Translations under genes and position numbers: made by a program
DNA from: Patiria pectinifera
Taxonomy: Eukaryota > Echinodermata > Asteroidea > Valvatida > Asterinidae
Direction: 5' to 3'
DNA: 64,000 nt
Assembly: GCA_029964075.1 (NCBI GenBank)
Contig: CM057149.1
Span: 630,465-694,464, forward strand
Notes under the pieces: model-generated
What the model saw: the letters and a program-made list of their open reading frames with translations, nothing else
Told to the model about the DNA's origin: nothing
Database searches by the model: none
In this document: positions 10,428-22,739 of the stretch, in pieces
Position numbering within the stretch: position 1 is the first letter of the stretch
How the letters are laid out: every line of letters starts with the position of its first letter

Positions 10428-12318
10428 CTCACTTAGCCTTTAGTCAAGTCCCACGCGCTTACCCGGTACCCGGACACGTAACGCATCCCGGATGCTGGCA
10501 CGTAAAAGGAATAGCACAAGCGGCGAAGCCGCGAGGGCCTTTACTATCTCGTGGAACTAATTACTTATTCATTTATTCACGTAATATAAATCAAGCAATA
10601 TAAACCAATCATCTAACGGTGGTTTGCGGTTACCAGCAACACAACGCGCGCCATCGCGCGAGTGCTGTCTGGCGCCAGACGACGGCCGATTTACGTTAGT
10701 AATTCTGCATTTTCATTGGTCAATGCACAACGGGTAATGCATTATGCATGTCTACCAAATCGCAGAGGTGGCAGCAAGTCATTTTTTGCAAGTCCAAGTC
10801 AAGTCACAAGTCATTGTTTGCAAGTCCAAGTCAAGTCACAAGTCATTAGGTCCAGTCACAAGTCAAGTCACAAGTCATTAGGTCCAGTCACAAGTCAAGT
10901 CACAAGTCATTTGGTCTAAACATGTCAAGTTGCACATTATTTTGTCCAGCTGTAATAAGCTAAAAGAACCTGGCGTCAACTTACGAGTTATTTTGAACAT
11001 GCCTCCTTAATTCCCCCTTTTCAATGTGTTGCAATTACTATTCTTGTAGTTTATCACATATCTGTCGGATATTAGCCTTTTGTATACTTTAATAAATTTA
11101 CTTAACATTGTAGAAATAAATGTTGAGATGACATGAAAAAAAGACTTCACTCACTCGATTACATATACTAACACTTCATTGTTCAATTTTCATGTATACT
11201 AAACGCCGACCAATGGGTTAGGCTATCCGGTATTTTACATGCAATTGACAAAGGCCTGCTTTCTTTTCATAAAAGGTTCCTTTCAAAGTTTGTTCAACCA
11301 TTACATGAAGCAAGAGACTTGGTAATTGAAAACTGTAGTTTGTTGTGACAGTCAGTCTTATTGAACACTTTTGAAACTAGTGGGAACTATTCATTTTACT
11401 GGATTCAGTCACCGAGGTCTATTTTCTGGAATGAAACTTTCTCGCTGCAACTATAAACTGCATTTATAAACACCTCGAGTGGCCTTTTTGGGCCTTGTGT
11501 TGGGCCTGGGCGACTTCAATTGAATTTTTTTTTTTCATGTACAACCTGTTACACTTCAAATAAACAAGATTTGATAGCATAGTATCACTCAACTTTGCTC
11601 TGTGTGGCCTCATAATTATTCCTCCATGACTGAATACACGTTCGATGGGGAGCTAGTAGCAGGAACAGACAGCACCCTCATAGCAAGAGGAAAGAGTCTG
11701 GGGAGGCTGTTCTTATTTACCAACCAGAAGTGCAGGCAGGCATTACGCAACGTAACAGCTCAGCTCACTGATATGATCTGCAGCTACAGCTGCGCGAAGT
11801 AGAAACCGCGCAAGCCAAAGTCCGTTTTTTAATGCACGTAAGGCGTAAACCGAATAGCTAATTAAAAGTATAATAGCTTAATTAAAGTGTATTGGGTCGC
11901 TCGAGTAGCGTCTGACTGGGGTTGGTAACAAGCCATTTTTGCAATCCCAAGTCAAGTCACAAGTCATTGTTTGCAAGTCCAAGTCAAGTCACAAGTCAAA
12001 GCTGGTATTTACAAGTCAAGTCACAAGTCTCAAAAATAGCGACTCGAGTCCGACTCGAGTCCAAGTCACATGACTCGAGTCAGCAACTCTGCCAAATCGG
12101 AAGACAAATGCTAAGAAAAACATATAGCGTTATAATAAGCGTTCTCCACGAGATGGTAAATGCCCTCACGGCTTCGCCGCTCGTGCTAGTCTTTTTTACG
12201 TGCCAGCATCAGGGATGTGTTACGTGTCCGGATGGTCCAGGGGCTAGAGTGTGTTACGTGTCCGGATGGTCCGGGTATAGGCGCGTGGGACTTGACTAAA
12301 GGCTAAGGTTCACTGGGA
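10428..12318. mobile_element. TIR element with ~150-bp ends, host of a hAT insertion
   Basis: The left end (ttagcctttagtcaagtccc, then acccggacacgtaac, tgctggcacgtaaaa, gcggcgaagccg) pairs with the inverted right end at 12120-12318. In the right end the cggacacgtaacac unit is duplicated. About 560 bp remain after removing the hAT element. No transposase seen. Confidence 0.7.
10763..12091. mobile_element. Non-autonomous hAT element (1329 bp)
   Basis: Termini CAGAGGTGGCAGCAAGTC and GAGTCAGCAACTCTG fit hAT ends. The flanks are an exact 8-bp duplication, CCAAATCG. Arrays of CAAGTC/CACAAGTCATT lie near both ends (10775-10915, 11935-12090) in the same orientation. The 1-kb middle has one 66-residue frame (11602-11802) with no recognised similarity and no transposase. 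Confidence 0.88.
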
Positions 12319-12330
12319 ATTTCGCTCGTA

Positions 12331-13371
12331 CCCCCGCCCTGCAAACAGGACGCTGGGATACTCTGATGAATCCACGCTCTGATTGGTTGGATTTTGCGTG
12401 ACCAGTGACCTGCGCGTGATCAAGGTCATGACTCTGCAAGGTTTTAAACGGCCGTTAAGACTGATTCATTACTCTTTTATTCCAGTTTACAGATGTTTTT
12501 TTGTCGTTGAAAAGCGTAATAATGTAGGAAATTCCATAAAATTTATCTGTGTTGTTAATTTACAATTCCTGTCACTCGCTCAGGCTCCGTTTCGAATCAC
12601 GAACGGTCGGATTACTTTATGCGACGCTCAAAATTTTGTCCCCATGGTCCGCAATGAAACAGAAATCACATCCGGTATGGAATGTGCGCAATTCTATGGG
12701 AAGTTTTCGGATAGCATTTGCGCACATTGTCTAACTGCGGTCTTGAGCAGCTGCAGCCAGATGCTTTATACATAGGTCATAGGCCACTTCCTTCACAATA
12801 TTCTGTGAAGCTCATCAGAGTATCCCAGCACAACCTCGACCCCAGGGTGTTGAGCAGTACGCGCCAATCACTACCTGTTCTCTCACCCTGGTATTGGATC
12901 ATTTGCATGTGCAAGATTTTTGAACACGTATGCAAATGAGGAATAGTCTGGTGCCTGCATGTGCGTTACATTATCGTTCGTTTTTGTATGCGGTGTCTGG
13001 GGTAAAAACAGAGTCAATTCGTCGCAGCGTGAGCACAGCGTGAGTTACGAAAACGCGATTTATTTAATTAAACTGTTACGATCTTATCGAGACAACATGC
13101 AGTATTAAATTTCATATTAATATGAACAAATTGGAAGAGGAAAGGAATGTTTTTGAGAAGGCGTGGACGAATGATCGTGAAAACACGTACTGCACGTTGA
13201 GAATAACAACACCAAGTACACGATAAAAATCCATTACTAGCCAATTGCGATATCGAATCAGGATACAGGAAGAAAGTTTACTATCCAGATTTAACTATTG
13301 GAAACACGCTTGGAAATAAAGTAAGCACTGGGGACGAGGTTGATCCCAGCGTTCTGTTTGCAGGGCGGGGG
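12331..13371. mobile_element. TIR element X, copy carrying CAACCTCG copy 3
   Basis: The left end cccccgccctgcaaacagga and the right end, its inverted form near 13343-13371, bound about 530 bp of element once the 512-bp insertion is removed. It shares the 12570-12822 interior with 4700-4985 in inverted orientation. Non-coding. Confidence 0.65.
12831..13342 (-). mobile_element. CAACCTCG element, copy 3
   Basis: 512 bp in reverse orientation, with both termini. The flanks are ATCCCAGCA and ATCCCAGCG, an 8/9 match for a 9-bp target duplication. It is inserted near the end of the TIR element spanning 12331-13371. No coding capacity. Confidence 0.88.
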
Positions 13372-14023
13372 TTAGTCTGGTTCCCAGACCAAAAGATTCC
13401 GACTATTCCTGACGGTAGCCTCCGGTAATACAATGTATTACAATTTACATCACGTGACTAAAACGGGAGGAATTCCTCCTTTTTCCGAAACTGTTTGAAG
13501 TTTGCCGAATTCATTTCGTCGACAATCGGATAGTGTCCGAGTATTTCCGAGTATAATATAGGTTTTATTAACTGCTAATTGCTTATTAAAAACTTTAAAA
13601 AACTAGTTGATAATTAATATCCATTGCTTTTATTTAGAAAACTTGAAATTCAACGACGACTTTGCACTCGGATCGTATACGAGGGGCGAACTTTTTGCTG
13701 CGTCATGCACTTGTTTGAATTTGACGACCGTTACCGGCATTTTCCAAAACGCGGCGTGGTCTCACTTCGGCTCCGCCTGCTAACAGTGCTGTTTGGGTGT
13801 CTATCTTTGAAGATTCCAGGTTAAAATTAGTCAATGTTTTTTTACAGAAGTATTAACTGTATATCATAACTGTATGATGTATGAAGCAAGTGATTTTTTT
13901 TTTTAAATTATCGGAACATTAAAAGCTTTATGTGATAAAGCGAATTCGGAAACGAAGTCGAGCTTTGAAAAAGGGCCGTCAATGTCGTCATGTTTATTTT
14001 TAGCCACGGAGGCTGCCTGACCT

Positions 14024-14537
14024 CAACCTCGTCCCCAGTGCTTACTTTATTTCCAACCGCGTTTCCAATAGTTAAATCTGGATAGTAAATTTTCTTCCTG
14101 TATCCTGATTCGATATCGCAATTGGCTAGTAATGGATTTTTATCGTGTACTTGGTGCTATATATTCACAACGTGCAGTACGTGTTTTCGCGATCATTCGT
14201 CCACGCCTTCTCGAAAATACTAATTTCCTTTCCAATTTGCTCATATTAATATGAAATATGATACTGCATGTTGTCTTGATAAGATCGTAACAGTTTGATT
14301 TCAAAAATCGTGTTTTCGTAACTCACGCCGTGCTCGCTCTGCTACGAATTGACTGTGTTTTTACCCCAGACACCGCATACAAAAACAAACGCTAATGTGT
14401 AACGCATATCCAGGCACCAGACTGTTCCTCATTTGCATACGTCTGCAAAAATCTTGCACATGCAAATGATCCAATACCAGGGTGAGAGAGCAGGTAGTGG
14501 TGGGCGCGTACTGCTCGACACCCTGGGGACGAGGTTG
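14024..14537 (+). mobile_element. CAACCTCG element, copy 4
   Basis: 514 bp with intact CAACCTCGTCCCCAG and CTGGGGACGAGGTTG ends. Both flanks are GCCTGACCT, an exact 9-bp duplication. It is one of the least degraded copies and useful as a family reference. Confidence 0.92.
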
Positions 14538-14883
14538 GCCTGACCTACAATTTAGACGTGTAGACGTCGGGGGAAATTGTCAGGTCGGGGAACCAGACTA
14601 GGCGGGGGGTAAGGCGAACACTGGGAACCGGATTTCGTTGTGACGCCACTGCATGTTAATTGCCTGAAGTTTACGCAATTTCGAATTATCTTTATGTGGT
14701 TATAGATTGTTTATAATACAATTTGAACATTAATTAAGGCAACATTACAACATCTGCATGTGATTTAAAGTGTTTATAGTGTATTTCGAGTTATTCTGGG
14801 GAATTTGGCAGATTTTTGACAAATCTGACAGATTGTTGAAGCGCATTTAGCAGAATTTTGTCATGACCTTACGGTCACCCTAA

Positions 14884-15025
14884 GCGCGACAGCTCAGTTG
14901 ATAAAGGGGAGGATTTTGCACCGCGAGGTTGCGCTTCGGTTCTCGGTTTTGCACCCGAATTTTTTTCCTTTTCTAACCCGAGGCTTTGGAGGATTTTTTT
15001 TTTTAAAGGGAAATAAAGTCTGAAT
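14884..15025 (+). mobile_element. tRNA-like SINE, copy 2
   Basis: It begins gcgcgacagctcagttgat, an A-box-like tRNA 5' part. It is followed by a B-box-like ggttgcgcttcggttct region and the tail cgaggctttggaggattttt shared with 1490-1515 (inverted). Family membership rests on the shared tail. Confidence 0.5.
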
Positions 15026-15620
15026 ATCATAACGTTCAAATTCACTTTTTTTTGTCATTTCATTTAATTTCTTCTCATGTTTTTATAAAAGTTCCAAACG
15101 CCATAGCGTACACCCATATGCGGATGTCGTTTGATAGAAAAAGAATTCGCGACCAGGCAAGATGTTCATTGCGTTATCTCTTCAATTACCCAGTTTTATT
15201 GCTCGTAGAACTCTTGATTATAGAAAATTTGTATTTCGAGGGGTATAACTTTTATTCATGAGCTCGGTGGAGGGATTAAGGCCTTTTTACCGGTGTGCAC
15301 CCATAGTATCTTTGCTAGTACCTACAGTCGATGGGTTCGGGATTTAGTCATGCTGGCTTGAAAACAGTCCTTCTCACCGGTCATTTTAGATTTTGTTTTT
15401 CTGTAAAAATTATTCGAAAGAGCCCTTCAAGTTTATTCCAAATGAAGTAAATATCGTATAAGACATCTTAGTCTTCTATTTAACTTTCAGTTTTCACCCG
15501 ATAACCGCCACAAAATTAGTTCATAAATTTTTGTCATGGTGTATATATAATCTAAAACAATTTTTAGCTTCGCCTCATCCATTCTCAACTCGACTCTACA
15601 GTTCCTCATTCGTACTCCTT

Positions 15621-15970
15621 GACTGAGATAGCCTTGGTCAATGCTCTCGTCGTTATTCGTCCCGTACGCGGTCAATCGTCGGCATATATCCTCACGCGCT
15701 GTGCACATGCATGTAAAAATACAGCGCGAACAGCGACCTCATGCGGTCACTATTTTTTTATGCAAATCAGTTGAGGACGATCTCGAGCCTTGGTTCAATC
15801 GTCCATGTGAGGTCCTCAACTGATTTACATAAAAAAATAGTGGCCGCATGAGGTCGCCGTTCGCGCTGTATTTTTACATGCATGTGCATAGCGCGTGATG
15901 ATGCCGACGATTGACCGCGTACGGGACGAATAACGACGAGAGCATTGACCAAGGCTATGACTGAGATTAA
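15621..15970. repeat. Long near-perfect foldback, ~155-bp arms
   Basis: The left arm (agccttggtcaatgctctcg, acatgcatgtaaaaatacag) and the right arm pair almost completely around a spacer of about 35 bp at 15778-15810. No coding capacity. A transcript would form a very stable hairpin. Confidence 0.85.
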
Positions 15971-15979
15971 AAAAAATCC

Positions 15980-18766
15980 CAAGGCTCTACCAACTTAGTG
16001 GAAAGTCTGAGTCTATAACATGTACATAATGTTGTACATAATCAACTTGGTTGCTCCAAACTGAACACAATCGAAACAAACAAGTCATCATAACAAAACA
16101 TGAAATTATGTCATTCAGTCCTTTATATACAGATACATCATAACATGTAATGAAAGTTCTGCCAGTGTTCAAGTGGGCCTTTACAACCAAAAGATTTACA
16201 TTTATCCCCAAAATGGAAGACGAAATAAATTACAAGAATACTCTAATAAAAAATACCATGCTAGCCCATTTACTCCACAAAAACATACAAAATCTAAATT
16301 TATCCAAAGTGTTTGGATTACGATATTTAACAAAGAAATTTTAAATGATTTGCATTACTTCTAAAATAGACCCTTTCCTCCTAACAAATAAAAGCCAATG
16401 AAACGTGCCCCTTTAAAATTTTACATATATTAAATTATCAAGACGACATAGCAAAATGTAAGTTGAAGAAAAACGTAAAGTACTAATTACTGTGCAAGTC
16501 ACTTCCCATCTGGCAACTAAATGTGGCAATATGTTTTGTTTGACAGTCGTATGTATTCCCACTTCAGTTACATTTCATCTTTAAGCTCTATATATAATAT
16601 GAATGACATTATGTTCTTTGATTATCCAGTGCACACTGCACATTCAATGGATATAATACAACATTTCATACCTCCTAACCATTTGTGTAATCTGACTCAG
16701 TTTAGATAAAGGAAATATATCCCGATTTGGTGATAGCACTTGCAATGCATAATGAAATTGATGTAGTTCAAACTTTGGGTTAGTAGATTAATCATATAAG
16801 AAATTTAAGAAAGACAGTCACTTTGTTACTACCTGTTCGAACCAATCTCACTCCCTAAAAAAAACCCAAAACACAAAAACAAAACCAATTTGTAAACAAG
16901 TTTACATGCTAAACATTTTTTTGGAGGAGATGATAGCAAGAAAGTGTTTAGAATTGTGTTTACTCACTAAACACATTTTTTTTGTAGGCCAGGCAATTAT
17001 CCACACAGAGGCAATAAGGCTACCTTTGTCCCAACGCCTAAAATTGAAAACTTGGTCCCATGGTCAATTTGACCGCCCTCTTGTTTGAAGGGCCACTTGG
17101 AAGTAGGCGTCTCGAAACCAGAGCACCCCCTACCTCCCAAAAATAAAAAAAATAAATATTAAATAAACTTTCCAGGGACTCATCATAGTAAAGGCACTTA
17201 TTATTAGACTTTAATCAATTTGTGGTTGATTTTGATACATTATCGGTTGATACATTATCCGTTCGTGGTGATACATTATCGGATACAGTTTTTTTGTAGA
17301 TACATTATCGTTGACTGTGATACATTATCGGATACAAATTTTACTACACTATCAGTCAATTTTTGCTACATTATCGGTTAGTGATACAATATCGGTCAAT
17401 TTGTGATACATTATCGGTTGGTGATACATTATCCGTTGGTTACTACATTATCAGTTGTAACAACCTCTCTTGGAAAATTGCTCATAACTCTGTCAAAAAT
17501 TATCAGATATGGATGTTTGATGTATCATTTTAAAGTGGAAAGGCATATCTTTGAAATAATAATAATTATCATTTTTTATAGGGCAAAGGATGTATAAACC
17601 ATAGAGGTAGGACCTCCATGTATAAACCATAATTCCCATGCAAATTGGGCTGCTACGGTTGATTGCCCCTATAGCAAACGATTCCCAAAAGCAAGGACTG
17701 CCCCATAAGGCGGGTGACATGCCCACAAGGTATCTACCCACATAGCTGGCGGGCGAGGCAAAACCTCATATTTACCAAGCATCAAGGGAAAGACACAAAT
17801 ACCTGACCTATAGTTACATCAGTGCATAATGTTTCAATGCATCCTGAAATAAGGACTCTTCCCTGGTGTTAACACACAAGCATTTTGTTAACGATTTAAA
17901 TGAGAAGTGAGATTGACCATGGACGTTCCCCATCCTGTTTTCAAGTTTCATCCCTAAAATAAATTCCTTGTCATTTTGCTATTGTTCCAGTAATACAAAT
18001 GTTATTCACTTTTCAATGAGGTATTGAACCCCCCTTCCCCCCAACAAAAAAAATTATAAAAAGTTGAATTTGTTGAAGAGCACAGGGAACATAACTTTAA
18101 TACTTAAACTTATTTAAGTCAAACTGGTTTACAAAATGCATAGGAACTTAACGTTTGTCTGAAAAAATAGCTCGCCAAAACAAGATAATTTTGTTCCTGT
18201 ATTTCATTAATAACAATAAATTCCCTTAACTTTTAATTTAACTAATTCACACCATTAACACTTGTACTACACTGTTATTTACTCCTTGATGAAAACCACT
18301 GAGTACTTGGGCGATTTTGGGTGGTAGAAGAAATACAGGTAGGGCACTTTGGGGCAGAACAGGGACTAATGGGTTACAGTGTTACTCTCATTAAAGCGGT
18401 CTTTAAAAATGATGGACTAGCTCAAAATGCAACTTATCACCTCAAACATATATACTTTAGTTTGCCTGGTATCCATACTTCTTCTCCAATGTAATTAAAG
18501 GAAGACTTGTGAGTGTATTACCTCTTACTTTATCTTCAAGCTCTGCCTTCTATTGTCCTCGTTTACTCTAAGATTTCCTGGAGTGGAGAATATATATGAC
18601 AACAGAATCTATCATTATTAGCTATTATTAATTCACCAGCTTCATACATACATAATTATATGCAGTATGGATAAACCAATAATAAAGTGCCGGAATATGA
18701 ACTGTGTACATTAAATGCATAATTTGTGTCATGAGGATCCTTATCTCTGGTTGACTGTGTCACATG
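15980..18766. other. Low-repeat stretch, possible 3' region of sortilin
   Basis: Apart from the 17232-17458 array, I see neither mobile-element ends nor protein similarity. It is one of the longer stretches free of obvious transposon debris below exon H, so it could contain the missing terminal exon or 3' UTR. I found no acceptor followed by an acidic dileucine and stop. Confidence 0.35.
17232..17458. repeat. GATACATTATCGG array
   Basis: About eleven irregularly spaced copies of (g)atacattatcggtt and close variants (ccgtt, tactacattatcag) occur in about 227 bp, all in one orientation. Spacing varies from about 14 to 30 bp, so it is not a simple tandem satellite. Confidence 0.75.
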
Positions 18767-20371
18767 GGCGCCAGGTGTTAATAAATCATTTAACACAATT
18801 ATTTGTATATAATTCATTTTTATTATATAATTAACTTTTCTGCTTATTTAGGCTTACTTGTTTATATATAATGCATTATTTAAATATCATGAATTTCTTC
18901 TTGGACAATTGTATATAAATAATTGTTTGGCAGTTTGCATTACATGTAAATAAATGTATATGCCACTGAATTATTTACAAATAATTTTTTTTTGCAACTT
19001 AAGTATTTACATATAATTTGTCAACATCATGTTATTATTTATATATAATTTTTTGGCAACATCATTATTTAAAAAAAAATTTTGCAATCAATAATTATTT
19101 ATACATTTTTTTGGCAACATAATTATTTATTATATAATTTTTTGGCAACATAACTTTTTACAAAGAATTGTTTGCAAACTATAATTATTAATTCTATAAG
19201 TTTTTTTGGCAACATAATTATTTACAAATAATCGTTTGCAAACCATTATTATTTATATATATGTTGTTTTTAATAAATAAAAGAATAAGGGCATCTATAC
19301 AGTGCGCCCAGCCATCGTATAGCGTTGTGCATACCAAAATTCTCCATGATTTTTAAGAATCATCGACTTAGAATACTGTTAACATGAATTGAGACAAGGT
19401 TTTATCACATTTTGAGGGTAATTTCAATAGCTTTTGCGGCGCAAATTAAAATAATTCAGACCCAAAATACACAATACTGAATGTTTTCTATAGCGAGCAC
19501 GGTGTGGCAATCCCGCAATGTACAGAGTTATATTATACAATATACGCATGTCCTAGTGTAGGTAATTTGCATAGGAGTTTCACTATTCATTTCAGAAAAC
19601 CATTATATATAAATCATAGCCATCATATATTAATCATAGCTTTGTTCGCTTCGCACCAAACAAATTATTTAGAAATAATGCGTGCGGTGCAAAATTATAT
19701 AATAATGAAACTGTCAATTAAATACAAATTGCCAAAACATTATATATAAATAATAACAGTTTACAAACAATCATTTGTAAATAATCATGTTGCCAACAAA
19801 ATTATATAACTAATGATTATGTTGCCAAAAAATGCTATAATAAATAATCATGGTTTGCAAACAATTATTTGTAAATAATTATGTTGCCAAAAAATTATAT
19901 AATAAATAATTATGTTGCCAAAAATATTATATAAGAAATAATTATAGTTGCCAAAAAGTTATATAATAAATAATTTTAGTTTGCAAAAATGTATTTGTAA
20001 ATAATTATGTTGCCAAAAAAAATTATATATGAATAATTATAGATTGCAAAAAATTTATTTGTAAATACTTATGTTGCCAAAAAGTTATATATAGCGGTAA
20101 ATAATAACATGATGTTGACAGATTATATGTAAATAATTAGGTTGCAAAAAAAATATTTGTAAATAATTCAGTGGCACATAAATTTATTTACATATAATGC
20201 AAACTGCCAAACAATTATTATTTATAATTGTTGGAGAAGAAATTCATGATATTTAAATAATGCATTATATATAAATAGGTAAGCCAAAATAAGCAGAAAA
20301 AAATGAATTTATGATAAATAATGAAATATATATAAATAATTTTTGTAAATATTTTATTTACACTTGGCGCC
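18767..20371. mobile_element. 1.6-kb AT-rich giant palindrome
   Basis: The ends ggcgccaggtgttaat and tttacacttggcgcc are inverted. The arms (18767-19290 and 19740-20371) share long inverted blocks such as gcattatttaaatatcatga and caacatcatgttattattta. Each arm is built from repeated ATTATTTATATATAAT-TTTTTGGCAACAT units of 45-60 bp that are themselves near-palindromic. The 450-bp centre has no recognised gene. Confidence 0.8.
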
Positions 20372-20544
20372 GACTATTGGAGAAGCTCACTAGATGTAAT
20401 GAGAAGGGTCGAAAGTTCACAAAAATTTCAATACGCAAAAACTGAAATATCAAACCGTCACTTGAAGATTTTCATAGATAAGCCATTGCTGATGAGCATA
20501 AAAAGTTTACACCTCATCGGCCTTAAAATTCTCTATTTATACAA

Positions 20545-20712
20545 ATAATGAATGTTTGTGAGTGCAATGGTAAGAATAATTTCATGAGGTGACAGATGAG
20601 ATGTTCCATTCCACGAGGCGGAGCCGAGTAGAATGGAACATTTCATGTGTCACCAAATGAAATTATACTTTCCATTGCACGAACGTGAAACATTCATTAT
20701 TTGTTTTATATA
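20545..20712. repeat. Palindromic MITE, copy 2
   Basis: Same family as 9425-9606: caaataatgaatgtttgtga, the TGACAGATGAGATGTTCCATT arm and the acgaggcggagccgag loop. Arms pair over most of their length. Confidence 0.8.
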
Positions 20713-20879
20713 ACACCTGAATAAGTCTTTGTCATCTGAATGGTTGACTTTTAATTGCCAATTTATTCAGGTTAAGAACTGTTTAAAAGTTCGACAAGTT
20801 CATCATATTTATATTAATGCAAACTGTTCAACAGGTTGAGAACAATCATATTCAATTTATCTCGATTTAAAACAGCGCC

Positions 20880-21035
20880 ACCACCAGCAGCAGTGACACC
20901 GTGCAATGGAAGTTCTATTCAGGGTGCAATAGAACTTCCATTGCACTGCGCGCGCCGTGCGTTGGTATGAATAATTCAATGACATGTGATCAACGATCCA
21001 CCAATCAGATGACGGGGATTTATTCAGGTGTTGTA
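20880..21035. repeat. Compact foldback related to 3470-3663
   Basis: gtgcaatggaagttctatt and its inverted copy flank a very short loop. The outer sequence gcgcgccgtgcgttggtatg and the downstream gatccaccaatcagatgac match 3430-3460 and 1805-1870, so the larger element is present in pieces at three places. Confidence 0.7.
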
Positions 21036-22739
21036 TAAAAGACTTTAATAAATGATTTTTCAGGGTAGCCTCATGACTTCTAATTACGTCAATCAGACAT
21101 CACTGATATGACATATCTTTGCTATGACGTATTTGTTTGGGCACAGTTCAATCTAGAAGTGAGCTTTTAAAGCAACTAAAGTACACGACAAATTGTGCAA
21201 AAATTCTATGGAATTTAGGGTAGAAAAAAAACAGAGGAAAGAAATTAGAAGAAAAACTAGAGGTCTACATCTGTTAGTTTTTACGTATGCATTGCTAAAT
21301 TGTCCAAAAACTGAACACCATCAGACATGTGGTTCTCTAGATATAGGACTTTAAAGCTGACATCACGTATATTTGATGACATCATCATGACATCACTTGT
21401 CTTGGACCAGGTATACAATGGGATATTTGTCCATGCCTTGTTTTAAGTTGAGCACATTGCATTCAATACAAATGTTTGCATGCAGAAAATAACATGACTT
21501 GTTTGAAAATTCATTAAAGTGACATCAATTAGGATTTTGCATACCAGTAACATAACCTAACTACCCACCAAATTTCATGATAATCAGACCTTCACATATT
21601 GTCTGAAAATGTCAGACATTTTTCCAAATATATGCATTTATTTATGACCTAACAATCCTTTACAAAATGAATTTTGAATTACCATGTTTCATTTGTAAAA
21701 ATGAAAAATCAACATAAAATCATATGGTGATGTCATCATGATGTCACTTCAAACGTCCCTGTATATACATACTAAGTTTAACCCAATAAGACTTGTACAT
21801 GTAGTTCTAGATATAGAATTTTGAAATATGCATCTTTTAGGGTCCGTCGTTACATCAATATTACTTGATTACTTGATAACATAGGCCGTCAGCTGAAGGC
21901 TGTATCGTTCAAGTTCGACTTAAACATTTTAGGCAACCTAATTTTTGGGTTGTATGTAGTTTTGACCATGCTGAACACACCCTAGATTTTCCCCAAATCA
22001 AAAGTTGCATTCTCACCCCAAAATTGGGCCCTGATTATTCCAGAAATTTGAGCCCCGTCAGTGCAGAAGATAAACAACAACCTCAAGCTCGTGCTCAGGG
22101 TCAACGCTGCGCTGTGCATACTTCTTTACCACACATGTAGGGAATTAATTTCTGCACACAAGGTTGTTAACATGACAGGCTGGCTGCTTGTTCACTTAAA
22201 AAAAGCAGGATCGACAACTTTACATTAACCAGATGGAGCAAATTTGCTAGTTATTGGCAGAAGTGGAAGGAACTGGAGGGTGTAGTGATAAGGATACAGC
22301 CCAAGCTGTTGAAAATGAAGTGATTTTGACAAGAAATTCCTCAATCACGTTAGTAGACTGGGGTTAACATCGGCGGTATCAAAAATGCTTTGGACAAAAC
22401 ATGATCATGATGAAGGTAACTGAAGTCGGCATGGCTCACCTACTGTTATACTAATATTCTGCCTTTGGAATGTCCACAATAATGTAAGTTTTGTACACAC
22501 CGCATTTCAAAATTTGTGGTGCTGAAAAAAGCCTTGTACTCTACAAATCACCTTTTTTTTAATAAACATTTGGACATTTATACAGTCCTTACTCGGAAAA
22601 CCACAGGTCACTGGATTTCAAAAAATATATATATCTCATTGTGTATTAAAAAAAGGCATTCAGTACAATCATGACAGTCAATGGAACAGTTGGGAAGATT
22701 CCCATATCAAGCCATCACTAATTTTCTCGTGTAGTAAAG
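21036..22739. other. Unassigned AT-rich stretch
   Basis: It contains scattered TGACATCA/ATGATGTCA-rich phrases (21060-21130, 21355-21400, 21725-21750) resembling degraded repeat sequence. No exon or transposon end was identified. Confidence 0.4.

Noticed and set aside
10770..10915. CRISPR-like or spacer-repeat array (CAAGTC repeats)
   Set aside because: Animal nuclear DNA; no constant-length repeats with unique spacers; it is a hAT subterminal array.
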